Notes: generated by a model not told the origin, from the letters alone. A stretch of 64,000 nucleotides of DNA from Vulgatibacter incomptus (GCF_001263175.1 NZ_CP012332.1:180001-244000); one strand, 5' to 3'; shown: positions 1 to 10,858, counted from the stretch's first letter. A program made the numbers and translations.

Positions 1-1485
<1,485 letters not shown>

Positions 1486-1661
1486 CCCATTCCTCTGACC
1501 GCCAAAGGCACTGGCGGCTCGAGGCCAAGGTCGAAGTCTACGACCTGGACGCATCACGAACTGCATCCGACTCGTGCTTTTCCGGCTCCGACCGGAACCT
1601 TCCTTCGTATGTGGTACATTTTTGGTTCCTCTGCGGCCTTGCCGTAGAGAGACCTTGGATT

Positions 1662-1780
<119 letters not shown>

Positions 1781-1790
1781 CTATTTGCGA

Positions 1791-1830
1791 GCCCCTAGCG
1801 ACTCTTTCGAGTGGCGCTGGAGTTGTCGCG
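1791..1830 (+). other. Decayed terminator after 5S copy 1
   Basis: This is the counterpart of the terminator at 2028. The left arm GCCCCTAGCG can pair only imperfectly with CGCTGGAGTT, and the T-rich tract is replaced by GTCGCGTC. The substitutions should abolish termination, which would let transcription continue into the second 5S gene. Confidence 0.65.
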
Positions 1831-1898
1831 TCTTCCTTCGTTACAGTCTAATACGATTTTGGTTCACCTGCGGCCCTGCCGTAGGGAAACCGCCGATT

Positions 1899-2017
<119 letters not shown>

Positions 2018-2027
2018 CTATTTGCGA

Positions 2028-2072
2028 GCCCCCAGCGACTCTTTCGAGAGACGCTGGGGGCTTTCGCTTTTT
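2028..2072 (+). terminator. Rho-independent terminator of the rRNA operon
   Basis: A perfect 10-bp stem (GCCCCCAGCG at 2028-2037, CGCTGGGGGC at 2052-2061) with a 14-nt loop is followed by TTTCGCTTTTT. It lies about 10 nt past the 3' end of the second 5S gene. Confidence 0.9.
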
Positions 2073-2347
2073 CCGGGGCGTTGCCGACCGCGTCGAGCGC
2101 GTGGCCGGCCTCCCGTGACCGGTCGACGGCCGCTTCGAAATAGCCACAGATCGGATTCTTGACCGCGGCACGCGCCCATCGACACTGCTGGGCGGAGCCG
2201 AAGGCGGAGCGGACGTGGGGAAAAGGCGTTCCCGCGCACGCGAAGCCGAAGGCGGAGCCAGAAAAGGGTGCGGTCGCGCGGAACGCGGTGAAGAAGTCGG
2301 GCCCGCTTCACCCGGGACCGATTCCTTCAGACGCTCAGAGGTTTGCG

Positions 2348-3964
2348 ATGCGTTGTCCGGGTTGTGGCGAGGTTTCTTCGGGGAGTGGAAGGTGTGGAGC
2401 GTGCGGAGGGATCATGCCGCTCCCCGGAGAGGAGCTCGTCTGGGAATCGCCTCTCGCGAGTGAGGTCGCGATGGATCGCCGGCTCTCTCGGGACGGCGGG
2501 AGCTCGCCGTTCTCGGACGCCGCTTCTCGCGAGTTGCCGATCGACCGACGTCTGGTGCCGCGGGCTCCTCGCGTGAGCTGGGATCGTGGTGGCGAGCTGG
2601 AGGATGCGTCCGGCGGCGAAGAGGAGACCGGTTCTCCTCTCTCGGAGGTGGAGGCGAGGCTCGCGGCCGCGATTCGATCGGTCTCGGAAGGGGTCCAGCG
2701 CCGGCTGACCTTTTCGGACGCGCTCCTTGCGCGAGCCCGGACGCACATTTCGGACGGTGAGGTCGATCTCGCGTTCGACATGCTGGGCCAATGTCTGCTT
2801 GCGAGGCCGCTCGACCCGGCGCCGGTCCGGGAACTCGAGGATCTGGCGGCGCGCCATGGGAAGCAGGGCGCGCTGGCTGCGCTCTACGAGAGGCTCCTCG
2901 CGGAGAACCCCGACCACCCCAGCGGGGAGGTCCTTTCTCGGCGGATCGTCGCGCTCCAGGAGGCGAGTCTTCCGGGGCAGGGGGCGGCGGATTCGGAGGG
3001 GAGTTCGACGGTTCTCGACGGCGTGAAGGCGGAGACCGAGTTTTCGCTTCAGGGGCCAGGCCCGGCCAGCGTCGTGCGGCCGCCGCTGGAGCTCGACGAG
3101 GTTGCGGACTCCACCGAGCCGCCTCTGGGTGAAGTGGCTGCGCGCGTGTCGCCGTCGGCGGACATTCGCCGTGCCCCGCTCGGGCTCCGCGTCGAACCGC
3201 TACTGGGCGAGAGGCCGTCGCGCGGGCCCGAACTGGACAGCATTCTGCGGGCGCCGCTCGAGCTCGGCGAACCAAGCGTGGGCTCCGTCGAACCGCTCCT
3301 GGGCGAAATTCCGTCGCGCGGGCCGGAGTCAGACAGGATTCTGCGCGCGCCTCTCGATCTCGGCGACGGCAGCGTGGGCTCCTCCGAACCCCTCCTGGGC
3401 GATGTTCCGTCGCGCGGTCCGGGGTCGGACATCGTTCTGCGTGCCGCGCTCGAGCTCGACGACGGGCCCGTCGGTTCCGAGGAACGGGTTCAGGTCGAGA
3501 GGCCGCTGCGACGATCGGTGTCGTCCGGAGAGAGCCAGCGAGTCCCGGTGTCGCGACGAGCGTCTGCGTGGCTCGTGGACGTCGCGGTGCTCGTCGCGAT
3601 GACCGTGGCGATCCTCGCTGCGGGGTTGAGCGCGGTAGGGAGCGGGGAGGCCGGAGCGGCAGGCGCGAGCCTCCACCGCGCGAGTCCTTCGATCCCGATG
3701 GTGCTCGGGAGCCTCTGCGCCTTCGTCTACCTCACGCTCTGTTGGGGGCTGGGCGGGAAGACGCTCGGGGAGAGCGTCGCAGGGCTTCGCTCCATCGATA
3801 CGCTCAGCGGCGGCACTCCGCGGATCGGGCGTGCAGCCCTGCGGGCTGCGTTGGCGATCCTCGGCACGCTCATGTTCCTGGTCGGGCCGCTCTGGGCGCT
3901 GGTCGATCGAAATGGTCGCACCTTACACGACATGATCGCGGGAACCGCCACGGTCCGGGGTTGA
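2348..3964 (+). CDS. Zinc-ribbon / RDD-domain membrane protein with internal repeats
   Basis: The predicted protein has 538 residues. I chose the ATG at 2348 because AGAGG lies 7 nt upstream and the protein then opens with a compact zinc ribbon (C3, C6, C16, C19); an upstream in-frame start would add a low-quality basic leader. Residues of about 105-200 look like TPR-type helices. Residues of about 270-370 hold three near-identical 32-residue repeats containing EPLLGE and PSRGP. The last 140 residues form an RDD domain with hydrophobic segments and the motifs GGKTLGESVAGL and LVDRNGRTLHDMIAGT. RDD proteins sit in the inner membrane, but their function is mostly unknown; some have been linked to ion transport. 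The gene stands alone between the rRNA operon and the next gene. Confidence 0.82.
   Translation: MRCPGCGEVSSGSGRCGACGGIMPLPGEELVWESPLASEVAMDRRLSRDGGSSPFSDAASRELPIDRRLVPRAPRVSWDRGGELEDASGGEEETGSPLSEVEARLAAAIRSVSEGVQRRLTFSDALLARARTHISDGEVDLAFDMLGQCLLARPLDPAPVRELEDLAARHGKQGALAALYERLLAENPDHPSGEVLSRRIVALQEASLPGQGAADSEGSSTVLDGVKAETEFSLQGPGPASVVRPPLELDEVADSTEPPLGEVAARVSPSADIRRAPLGLRVEPLLGERPSRGPELDSILRAPLELGEPSVGSVEPLLGEIPSRGPESDRILRAPLDLGDGSVGSSEPLLGDVPSRGPGSDIVLRAALELDDGPVGSEERVQVERPLRRSVSSGESQRVPVSRRASAWLVDVAVLVAMTVAILAAGLSAVGSGEAGAAGASLHRASPSIPMVLGSLCAFVYLTLCWGLGGKTLGESVAGLRSIDTLSGGTPRIGRAALRAALAILGTLMFLVGPLWALVDRNGRTLHDMIAGTATVRG
3168..3455 (+). repeat. Three in-frame 96-bp repeats inside the RDD gene
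   Basis: The segment encoding EPLLGE recurs at 3194, 3290 and 3386, an exact 96-bp period. Each unit codes for 32 residues of the form RAPLxLxxxxVGSxEPLLGExPSRGPxSDxIL. A partial fourth unit follows. The units sit between the cytosolic N-terminal part and the RDD membrane domain, so they probably form a flexible linker or a binding array. Confidence 0.8.
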
Positions 3965-4088
3965 GCTCGCGCGGGCTGTCGCGAAGTGTAGGTGGAGCGC
4001 GTGAAATGCTGGGTTTTTCGCTCTCTGCAGAGCGGTCTCCACACGCGTTCGTTGACGGGGCCGTCGCGCCAAGTGAAGATTGCCGAGC

Positions 4089-5918
4089 ATGCCTCTCTTT
4101 CTAGCTGGCCTCTTGGTTCGTGGCGGAGTCGTGGCCCCGGATGCGGCCGAAGAAGCGCTCCAGCGGCAGATCCTCCTCGGGGGCGCGCTGGACACGAGCC
4201 TCCTCGAGCTCGACTCGATCGACGAGGAGACCCTCGGCGTGTATCTCTCGCGCGCCAGCGGTCTCCCCTTGGCTCCGCCCGAGGCGTTGTCCTCTCCGCC
4301 TGAGTCGCTGCGGCGGGTGCTCCCCCTGCGCCTGGCCGAGCGCTACGGCGTCGTCCCCTTCGACCAGGAGGATCGGACGCTCCACATGGCGTGTAGCCAT
4401 CCGGTCGAGGCCACCCACCTGGACGAGATGGCCTTCCTGCTCTCGCAGCGAATCGTCGCCTACGTCGCGCCCGAGTTCCGGGTCCGGATCGCGATGGAGC
4501 AGCTCTTCGGCCATCCCGCGGCGCCTCGCTTCCACGAGCTCGCGCAGAGACTCGGCGCTTCGACCCGGGAGAGGCCCGCGGCGGCTTCTCCCTCGTCCAG
4601 CACGGATCTCTCGCGCTCCGAGGTGCCGGATTGGACCAAGGACGAGGCGCTCTCGAGGGTCGCCGCGGCGGCGGATCGGGACGACGCGATCGAGGTCCTC
4701 CTGCGGTTCACCCGGCGTTTCTTCGATTTCACGTCGGCATTCGTCGTCCAGGGGAACCGGGCGCTCGGCTGGGACGCGCTGGGATCCGATCCCGGGGCAG
4801 CGGCTCGCATCGAGCAGCTCGTCCTCTCTCTGGAGGTTCCGTCGGTCCTGCAGCTGGTGTCGCGCAAGGGGGGGCGATTCCTCGGCCCTCTCTCCGAGGA
4901 AGAGGGCGATCGCGAGCTCCTCTCGGGCATCGGACGCCCCTCGCCCCGGTCGGTGCTGGTGCAGCCGATCTCGATCGCCAAGCGGACGGTCGCCTTGCTC
5001 TACGCGGAGAACGGGCCCGAGGAAGTCGCCCCGGCCCGGGTCGAGCAGGTGACGCAGGTGGCGCAGGCCGTGGGAGCGGCCCTCGAGCGGATGATCCTCG
5101 CTCGAAAGCACGCGATGGGGGAGGCCGGCGGTGCGGGCCTCGGTGTCACGCCGGGGCCGATCAGCGCCCCGAATCTGATGGCGAGCCGGCAGACGACTCC
5201 GGGGCCGATCAGCGCCCCGATCCCGGTGGCGCGCTCGGCGACGACGCCTGGGCCGATCGGCGCTCCGATTCCGGGAGCCGCTACGCCCGGCCCGAGCCTC
5301 GCCCCGATCGCGATGACCGCCACGCCGGGGCCGAGCCTCGCGTCGAATCCGATGCCCCCGACGAGCGTAGCCCCGAATTCGCGACCCGTCGCGACGCCAG
5401 GGCCCGAGCTGCGCCGGGAAGGTACGCTGAGCTTCGGAACGCCGGGGCCGGCGGCCATCGCGTCAGCGGCAGGGATCGAGCCGGCGCGCGTCGCCGCGAT
5501 CCGCTCCGGCACCCTGGACGTCGGAATTCCGCTCCAGACCGCTTGCCGCGCCGTCGAGCGCTATCTGGTTGCCCGAGGAGACGCCGAGCTCTCCGACGCG
5601 CTGGACGAGCTCCGGCCCGTGGCGACGCTCGCATCGGAGGTGCTGGTCGCGCTACTGCCCGGCCAGCCCGCCCAGGCGGCCGATCGCGCGCCCGGCTTCC
5701 ATCGGGTCACGCGTGCATTGGAGGCCCTCGGGTCGCTGGCGCTCCCGGCGCTGAAGATCGCGGCGGGTTCATCCGCCCCGGGGACCCGGCACCAGGTCGC
5801 CCACCTCCTTCGCGCCTGCAATGACGACGCGGCGCATCCAATCCTCGCGGTGCTCGCGGGGGACGAGGATCCGGGCGTCTCGGCAGCGGCACGAGGTCTG
5901 GCCGCGTCGAGCGCTTGA
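4089..5918 (+). CDS. MshEN (GspE N-terminal)-GAF-like protein with TPGP linker
   Basis: The protein has 609 residues from the ATG at 4089; a TTG at 4080 is a weaker alternative. Residues of about 1-150 resemble the N-terminal domain of GspE/PilB-type ATPases (MshEN, a c-di-GMP-binding fold in some members), but no ATPase domain follows. Residues of about 180-340 look like a GAF-type domain (ending near VALLYAENGP and a long helix). Residues of about 350-455 are a low-complexity linker with seven TPGP motifs. The C-terminal 150 residues are helical and HEAT-like. Myxobacterial genomes carry several such ATPase-less MshEN proteins near type IV pilus or regulatory genes. A sensory or scaffold role is an inference. 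Confidence 0.7.
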   Translation: MPLFLAGLLVRGGVVAPDAAEEALQRQILLGGALDTSLLELDSIDEETLGVYLSRASGLPLAPPEALSSPPESLRRVLPLRLAERYGVVPFDQEDRTLHMACSHPVEATHLDEMAFLLSQRIVAYVAPEFRVRIAMEQLFGHPAAPRFHELAQRLGASTRERPAAASPSSSTDLSRSEVPDWTKDEALSRVAAAADRDDAIEVLLRFTRRFFDFTSAFVVQGNRALGWDALGSDPGAAARIEQLVLSLEVPSVLQLVSRKGGRFLGPLSEEEGDRELLSGIGRPSPRSVLVQPISIAKRTVALLYAENGPEEVAPARVEQVTQVAQAVGAALERMILARKHAMGEAGGAGLGVTPGPISAPNLMASRQTTPGPISAPIPVARSATTPGPIGAPIPGAATPGPSLAPIAMTATPGPSLASNPMPPTSVAPNSRPVATPGPELRREGTLSFGTPGPAAIASAAGIEPARVAAIRSGTLDVGIPLQTACRAVERYLVARGDAELSDALDELRPVATLASEVLVALLPGQPAQAADRAPGFHRVTRALEALGSLALPALKIAAGSSAPGTRHQVAHLLRACNDDAAHPILAVLAGDEDPGVSAAARGLAASSA

Positions 5919-6022
5919 GAGCTCGTCAAGAATTCACGAGCGCGCGCGGAGCCGAAGCATAGCTCGGCGCCACGAAGATCTGGCGGTTCGAGCCCGGGAA
6001 CTACCGAAGCCGAAGGCGTCGC

Positions 6023-7063
6023 TCAGCCGAAGGCCGCGCGGTAGTCGACGCCGTCGTCGTCGAGGTCGTCGTTCTCGCTGGAGCCGGTGACCCGCCTGTC
6101 GAGGACGGCGGTGGAGAAGAAGGCGTCGAGCGCTGCCTCCAGCTCCTTCGCCGGCTCCATCCGCATCGCGTCGGAGCGGAAGGACGCGGATCCGACGAGG
6201 CCCTTCGCGTACCACGCCAGGTGCTTGCGGAACTGATGCACCGCGCGCCGCTCGTCGCCGCAGAAGGCGAGGTGCTGCTCGAAGTGCTCCATCACCAGCG
6301 CGTGCCGCTCTGCGGTGGTGGGGCCCTTGCCGCCTTCCAACTCGCGGAAGAGCCAGGGGTTGCCGAGGGCGCCGCGACCGATCATCACGGCGTCGCAGCC
6401 GGTCTCGGCCAGCATGCGGTGGGCGTCCGCGACGCTCTTCACGTCGCCGTTGCCGATGACCGGGATCCGCAGCGCGTCCTTGAGGCGCTTGATCAGCGTC
6501 CAGTCGGCGGAACCCGAGTAGCCCTGCGCACGGGTGCGCGGGTGGAGGGCGACGGCCTGGCAGCCGGCCTCCTGGAGGGCGAGGCCCACCTCGACGCAGT
6601 TGATGCTCCGGGAGTCGATTCCGGCGCGGATCTTCGCCGTGACCGGCAGACCCGTGGCCTCCGCGATCTGGGTGATCACGGCCGCCGCCCGGTCGGGGTC
6701 GCTCATGAGCGCGCAGCCCGAGCCGCTCTTGGTCACCTTCGGGACCGGGCAGCCCATGTTGACGTCGATGATCTGGGCGCCGTGATCCCGCGCGACCTTC
6801 GACGCCTCCGCGAGCACCTCCGGCTTTCCGCCGAAGACCTGCACGGAGAACGGCCGCTCCCACTTCGGGTCGAAGCGGAGGTAGCGCATGGTGCGGTTCG
6901 ACGCCCGCATCAGGCCTTCGGCCGAGACCAGCTCGGTGGGGCAAAGGCCGGCGCCGAGCCGAAACGCGAGGCTCCGGAAGGGCATCTCGCTGATCCCCGC
7001 CATGGGGGCGAGAATCCAGCGGTTCTTCAGCTCGTGGGGTCCGATCCGCATCGTCGTCGCCAA
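6023..7063 (-). CDS. dusB: tRNA-dihydrouridine synthase B
   Basis: This flavoenzyme reduces specific uridines in the tRNA D-loop with NADPH. The 346-residue protein shows the whole DUS signature: LAPMAGISEMPFR near residue 18 (FMN site), VNMGCPVPKV at about 101-110 with the catalytic Cys at 105, SGSGCALM, LHPRTRAQGYSG, and the phosphate-binding IGNGDV and IGRGALGNPW segments. Length is typical (320-350). It is read convergently with the MshEN gene and lies 57 bp after fetB on the same strand, so it may share that transcript. Confidence 0.95.
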   Translation of the reverse strand: MATTMRIGPHELKNRWILAPMAGISEMPFRSLAFRLGAGLCPTELVSAEGLMRASNRTMRYLRFDPKWERPFSVQVFGGKPEVLAEASKVARDHGAQIIDVNMGCPVPKVTKSGSGCALMSDPDRAAAVITQIAEATGLPVTAKIRAGIDSRSINCVEVGLALQEAGCQAVALHPRTRAQGYSGSADWTLIKRLKDALRIPVIGNGDVKSVADAHRMLAETGCDAVMIGRGALGNPWLFRELEGGKGPTTAERHALVMEHFEQHLAFCGDERRAVHQFRKHLAWYAKGLVGSASFRSDAMRMEPAKELEAALDAFFSTAVLDRRVTGSSENDDLDDDGVDYRAAFG

Positions 7064-7120
7064 AACCGCTCGCGGCAGCAGGATCGTCCGCGAAGTCGGC
7101 GACTTCCTACCGGCAATGCG

Positions 7121-7978
7121 TCATCGGCGCAACTTGCTGGTCCATCCCCTCGACGCGATGCGCAGGAGGCTCGCGGCGTCCTTGGGCTCGGCGAGGCGGT
7201 CGAGGCGGAGCCGATGCCGCTTGTCGAAGAGGGTCCGGAAGGCGAGGAGGACCATGCCCAGGATCCCGAGCGCGGTCGCCGAGGCGATCATGAACATGAT
7301 CACGATCTGGTAGCGAACGGCCTCACCGGGAGCGGCGCCCGCGAGGATCTGGCCCGTCGTCATACCGGGGAGGCTCACCAGGCCCATCACCGCCATCGAG
7401 TTGAGGGTGGGGATCATGCCGGTGCGCATCGCCCCCTGCACCTCGCCGAGGGCCGCCTCCCAGCGCGTCCCGCCGAGGGCGAGCAGCGTCTCGATCGAGT
7501 CCCTGCGGTCGGAGATCCCCTCCATGAAGCGGTCGGTGGCGAGGGAGATCCCGCTGAGCGTGTTGCCGAGCACCATGCCCAGGAGCGGCACGAGGTACTG
7601 CGGCTCGTACCAGGGCTCCACCCGGAGGATCCCGAAGAGCGCGAACCCCGTGATCACGAAGGACGAGCCGAGCACGCTGACCAGGCTGTCCCAATAGATC
7701 CCCGCGAAGCGCCGGGAGGTCCTTCCCGCCGCGGCGACGCCGGCCAGCGTCGACATCACGACGGCGAGCGCCAGGATCACGAGGGGGCGATCGAGCGCGA
7801 AGATCCACTTGAGCACGCGGCCGATCACTAGGAGCTGCACGGTCATGCGGACCGACGCGACGAGGAGCGGCATCCCCAGTCGAAGCCGGAGCGCGAAGGA
7901 GAGGGCGAAGTTGATCGCGAGCAGGAGGGACGCGAGGACGAGGTCGACGACGCTCAGGGAGACGTAGGTGGAGGTCAC
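7121..7978 (-). CDS. fetB: FetB-type (UPF0014) ABC transporter permease
   Basis: The 285-residue integral membrane protein has about seven hydrophobic segments and matches the UPF0014 family by eye (GMVLGNTLSGISLATDRF, GMTTGQILAG motifs). In E. coli the FetA/FetB pair exports iron and raises resistance to oxidative stress. The GTG start at 7978 overlaps the stop of the ATPase gene by 4 bp (GTGA), so the two subunits are translationally coupled. A longer upstream reading frame in the same phase is antisense noise. Confidence 0.87.
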   Translation of the reverse strand: MTSTYVSLSVVDLVLASLLLAINFALSFALRLRLGMPLLVASVRMTVQLLVIGRVLKWIFALDRPLVILALAVVMSTLAGVAAAGRTSRRFAGIYWDSLVSVLGSSFVITGFALFGILRVEPWYEPQYLVPLLGMVLGNTLSGISLATDRFMEGISDRRDSIETLLALGGTRWEAALGEVQGAMRTGMIPTLNSMAVMGLVSLPGMTTGQILAGAAPGEAVRYQIVIMFMIASATALGILGMVLLAFRTLFDKRHRLRLDRLAEPKDAASLLRIASRGWTSKLRR

Positions 7979-8646
7979 GGGACCTCCGAGCGCGATCGGG
8001 GCAGCTCGATGCGCCGGCTCGCGATCCGTTCGAGCTGCGCCGGCTCGTGGCTCGTCCACACGAGGGCGCGGCCCTCCGCTTCCGAGATCCACCCGTCGAT
8101 CACGGTCTCCGCTCTGCCGGCGGTCTCGCGGTCGAGGGACGCCGTCGGCTCGTCGAGGAGGAGGACCCGCGGCGCCAGCAGCAGCGCGCGGACGAGGGCC
8201 ACGATCTGCGCCTCGCCGCCGGAGAGCGTGGAGGCCCGCTGCGTGAGGAGCGCGGGATCGCGGCCGAGCCTTCCCAGCAACTCCTCCGCGAGCTCGCGGT
8301 CGAACTCCCGCCCTCGATGGACCTCCAGCAGGAACGGGCGCCTCAGGTTCTCCTCGACGGTCCCGGGGAGGAGGGCGGGACGCTGGTGGAGGTAGCAGAT
8401 CCGCGACCGCCAGGCCGGCGCGCTCCATTGCCGGAACGGAACGCCCTCCAGCTCCAGCTCGCCCTCGTCCATCCGATCGAGTCCGGCGAGCGTGCGGAGC
8501 AGGAGGGTCTTACCGGCACCCGACGGACCTGCCAGCGCCAGCTTCTCGCCCGCGCGGACCTCGAACGAGAGCCCCCGGAAGATCCAGCTGCCCTCGAGCC
8601 GCCGGCCCAGGCCTTCCATCACGAGAAGCGGCTCGCCATGCTCCAT
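7975..8646 (-). CDS. fetA: FetA-type ABC transporter ATP-binding protein
   Basis: The protein has 223 residues, the usual size for a minimal ABC ATPase. Walker A is GPSGAGKTLLLR, the Q-loop is in YLHQRP, the signature is LSGGEAQ, and Walker B is VLLLDEPTASLD followed by the switch His in TSHEP. It is coupled to the permease and should energise substrate movement across the inner membrane; the FetAB family is linked to iron efflux. The ATG at 8646 was chosen because it precedes the first recognisable ABC strand. The gene is divergent from the 8805 gene. Confidence 0.88.
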   Translation of the reverse strand: MEHGEPLLVMEGLGRRLEGSWIFRGLSFEVRAGEKLALAGPSGAGKTLLLRTLAGLDRMDEGELELEGVPFRQWSAPAWRSRICYLHQRPALLPGTVEENLRRPFLLEVHRGREFDRELAEELLGRLGRDPALLTQRASTLSGGEAQIVALVRALLLAPRVLLLDEPTASLDRETAGRAETVIDGWISEAEGRALVWTSHEPAQLERIASRRIELPRSRSEVP

Positions 8647-8804
8647 CGCCCGCTGACGTATGACAGCCGCTTCCGGTTGGCAATCGCGCGGGCGCCGGTT
8701 CGCGTGACGAAGCGCCCGCGAGCCGACCGAGCGCGGTCTGTTCACTTGTGGTAACCAGGACGCGAAAGCAGACCCGGACCGCTCCTCCCCTCCCAGGTGC
8801 AGGC

Positions 8805-9272
8805 ATGAACGAGCTCCGCATCCCGAAGCGCCGCACGCCGATCGAGATCGCCGACCCGAGCGGCGAGGTCCATCGCTACGCTGTCTTCCTGGGCGACCTG
8901 GCGAGGGAACACGCCGGCGTCGAGCGAGTCTCGGATCTGCTGAACGGTTCGGAGGAGTTCTTCCCCGTGCTGGATCCGGAGTCCGACGCGATCGCGATCC
9001 TCGGGAAGAGCCAGATCTCCGTGGCGTGGGTGGAACCGGAGCTCGAGGAGCTCGAGGACCACGCGCCGGGAGAGGAGTGCGTGGAGGTCGAGATCCGGCT
9101 CGTGGGTGGACGACGCGTGCGCGGACGGCTCGCCTACGGCGCGCCTCCCGGACGGGCACGGCTCGTCGACTTCCTCAATCGGGCGCCTTCGTTCATCGCG
9201 CTCGTCGACGGCGGGCGGATCGCGCTCGTCAACAAGCGCCGGATCTTCAGCGTGGCGCAGGTCCAGGGCTGA
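8805..9272 (+). CDS. Hypothetical protein coupled to a PilT-like ATPase
   Basis: I do not recognise this 155-residue protein. It is acidic and soluble, with no signal peptide or membrane segment. It reads as two beta-rich halves (about 1-75 and 85-155), and the second half ends with the pattern FIALVDGGRIALVNKRRIF. It starts at an ATG at 8805 and ends 2 bp before the start of the PilT-like gene, so the two are almost certainly co-expressed. A small partner or regulator of the ATPase is a reasonable guess from position only. Confidence 0.75.
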   Translation: MNELRIPKRRTPIEIADPSGEVHRYAVFLGDLAREHAGVERVSDLLNGSEEFFPVLDPESDAIAILGKSQISVAWVEPELEELEDHAPGEECVEVEIRLVGGRRVRGRLAYGAPPGRARLVDFLNRAPSFIALVDGGRIALVNKRRIFSVAQVQG

Positions 9273-9274
9273 AC

Positions 9275-10858
9275 ATGGCACGCATCGACTCCGTCCTCTC
9301 GAAGGTCTTCCAGGAATCCGCCTCCGAGCTCGTGTTCGAGACCGGCACGACCGCGCTGATCCGGAACGGGGATCGCGAGCGCCCGGTGTATCGGGAGCCC
9401 CTCTCCTCGCCGCAGATCCTCGGCCTGTTCGCGGAGATCGCGCCGGACGGCTACTCGGCGAGCCTCGCCACCCAGGGCTCGACCCGCTTCGACTACCGGT
9501 CGCCCTCGGGCACGGTGGAGATCGTCCTCGAGAGGGTAGGCGCGAGCGTGAGGGCCGTGATCCAGCCGCGCGGCAGGGGAGCTGCCCCGGATCAGGAGGG
9601 CGCATTCGGTAGCGGCTTCGATCCCTTCGCCCCGGCGGGCCGCTCGATGCCTGGCGTCGGGATCGCGCCGACGCCTCCGCCGGCTCCCGTCCCCGAACAT
9701 TCGCAAATCCAGATCGCCCAGGCGCCTGCGCCGAAACCCGTGGTCCCCGTCGTCTTCGGCGCGGACCCGCGGGCGATGATGGAACAGCTCCTCCTTCTCA
9801 TGCTGGAGCGGAAGGCCTCGGATCTCCACCTGACCAGCCACGCGCCGGTGATGCTGCGGGTCGACGGCGACATGGTGTCGGTGCCCGAGTACGGCACGCT
9901 CCAGCCCGACCGCCTCCAGGCGGCGCTGTGGAGCATCGCCCCGGAGCGGAACCAGCGCGAGTGGACCGAGATCCACGACACGGACTTCGCCCACGAGACC
10001 GAGAAGGCGCGGTTCCGCGTGAACGTCTTCGCGGACCGGATGGGCATCGGCGCGGTGCTGCGCCAGATCCCCAACGAGATCCTCACCGCCGAGAAGATGG
10101 GCCTCTCCCCGGCCATCCTCGACCTCTGCTTCTTGAGCAAGGGCCTGGTCCTCGTCACGGGGCCCACGGGCTCCGGGAAGTCGACGACGCTCGCGGCGAT
10201 GATCGACTACATCAACCGCTACCGCAGCGATCACATCATCACCATCGAGGATCCGGTCGAGTTCGTGCACCAGAACCAGCGCTGCCTGGTGAACCAGCGC
10301 GAGATCGGCGTGCACACGGGCTCGTTCAAGAACGCCCTCCGCGCCGCGCTGCGCGAGGATCCCGACATCATCCTCGTGGGCGAGCTCCGCGACCTGGAGA
10401 CGATCTCCATCGCGATCGAGACCGCGGAGACCGGCCACCTGGTGTTCGGCACGCTCCACACCAACACGGCGCCCTCGACCATCGATCGAATCATCGATCA
10501 GTTCCCCCCGGATCGGCAGGAGCAGATCCGAACCATGCTCTCGGAGTCCCTCAAGGGCGTGATCGCGCAGACGCTCTGCAAGAAGATCGGCGGAGGACGA
10601 GCGGCGGCGCAGGAGGTGCTGATCGCGAACAACGCCATCGCGAACATGATCCGGGAGGGGAAGACCTTCCAGATCCCGTCGCTGATGCAGACCGGTCGTG
10701 CACAGGGGATGGTGACGATGAACGACGCCCTCTTCGACCTGGTCAAGCGGGGCCTCGTCGAGCCGGCGGAGGCCTACAAGAAGGCCGTTGCCCGGACCGA
10801 GCTCAAGGCGATGCTGGAGCGGGCGGGGCACACCGTCGACCCGGCCGCCGAGAAGTAG
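9275..10858 (+). CDS. PilT-like type IV pilus retraction ATPase with N-terminal extension
   Basis: The protein has 527 residues, against about 350 for a usual PilT. Residues of about 170-520 are the PilT/GspE-type hexameric ATPase: Walker A GPTGSGKST near residue 296, the Asp box HIITIEDPVEFVHQ, Walker B DPDIILVGELRD, the His box TGHLVFGTLHTNTA, and a C-terminal helix region. The AIRAG-type retraction motif of classical PilT is not evident; the corresponding region reads ANMIREGKTFQIPS, as in many PilT paralogues. The first 110 residues look like a separate alpha/beta domain, joined by a Pro-rich linker (about 120-160). Myxobacteria carry several PilT paralogues; which one this is cannot be told here. 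Confidence 0.88.
   Translation: MARIDSVLSKVFQESASELVFETGTTALIRNGDRERPVYREPLSSPQILGLFAEIAPDGYSASLATQGSTRFDYRSPSGTVEIVLERVGASVRAVIQPRGRGAAPDQEGAFGSGFDPFAPAGRSMPGVGIAPTPPPAPVPEHSQIQIAQAPAPKPVVPVVFGADPRAMMEQLLLLMLERKASDLHLTSHAPVMLRVDGDMVSVPEYGTLQPDRLQAALWSIAPERNQREWTEIHDTDFAHETEKARFRVNVFADRMGIGAVLRQIPNEILTAEKMGLSPAILDLCFLSKGLVLVTGPTGSGKSTTLAAMIDYINRYRSDHIITIEDPVEFVHQNQRCLVNQREIGVHTGSFKNALRAALREDPDIILVGELRDLETISIAIETAETGHLVFGTLHTNTAPSTIDRIIDQFPPDRQEQIRTMLSESLKGVIAQTLCKKIGGGRAAAQEVLIANNAIANMIREGKTFQIPSLMQTGRAQGMVTMNDALFDLVKRGLVEPAEAYKKAVARTELKAMLERAGHTVDPAAEK

Noticed and set aside
1486-1661. tRNA gene in the 23S-5S spacer
   Set aside because: I looked for a T-loop GTTCRANYC and acceptor pairing and found none; also none between the two 5S genes.
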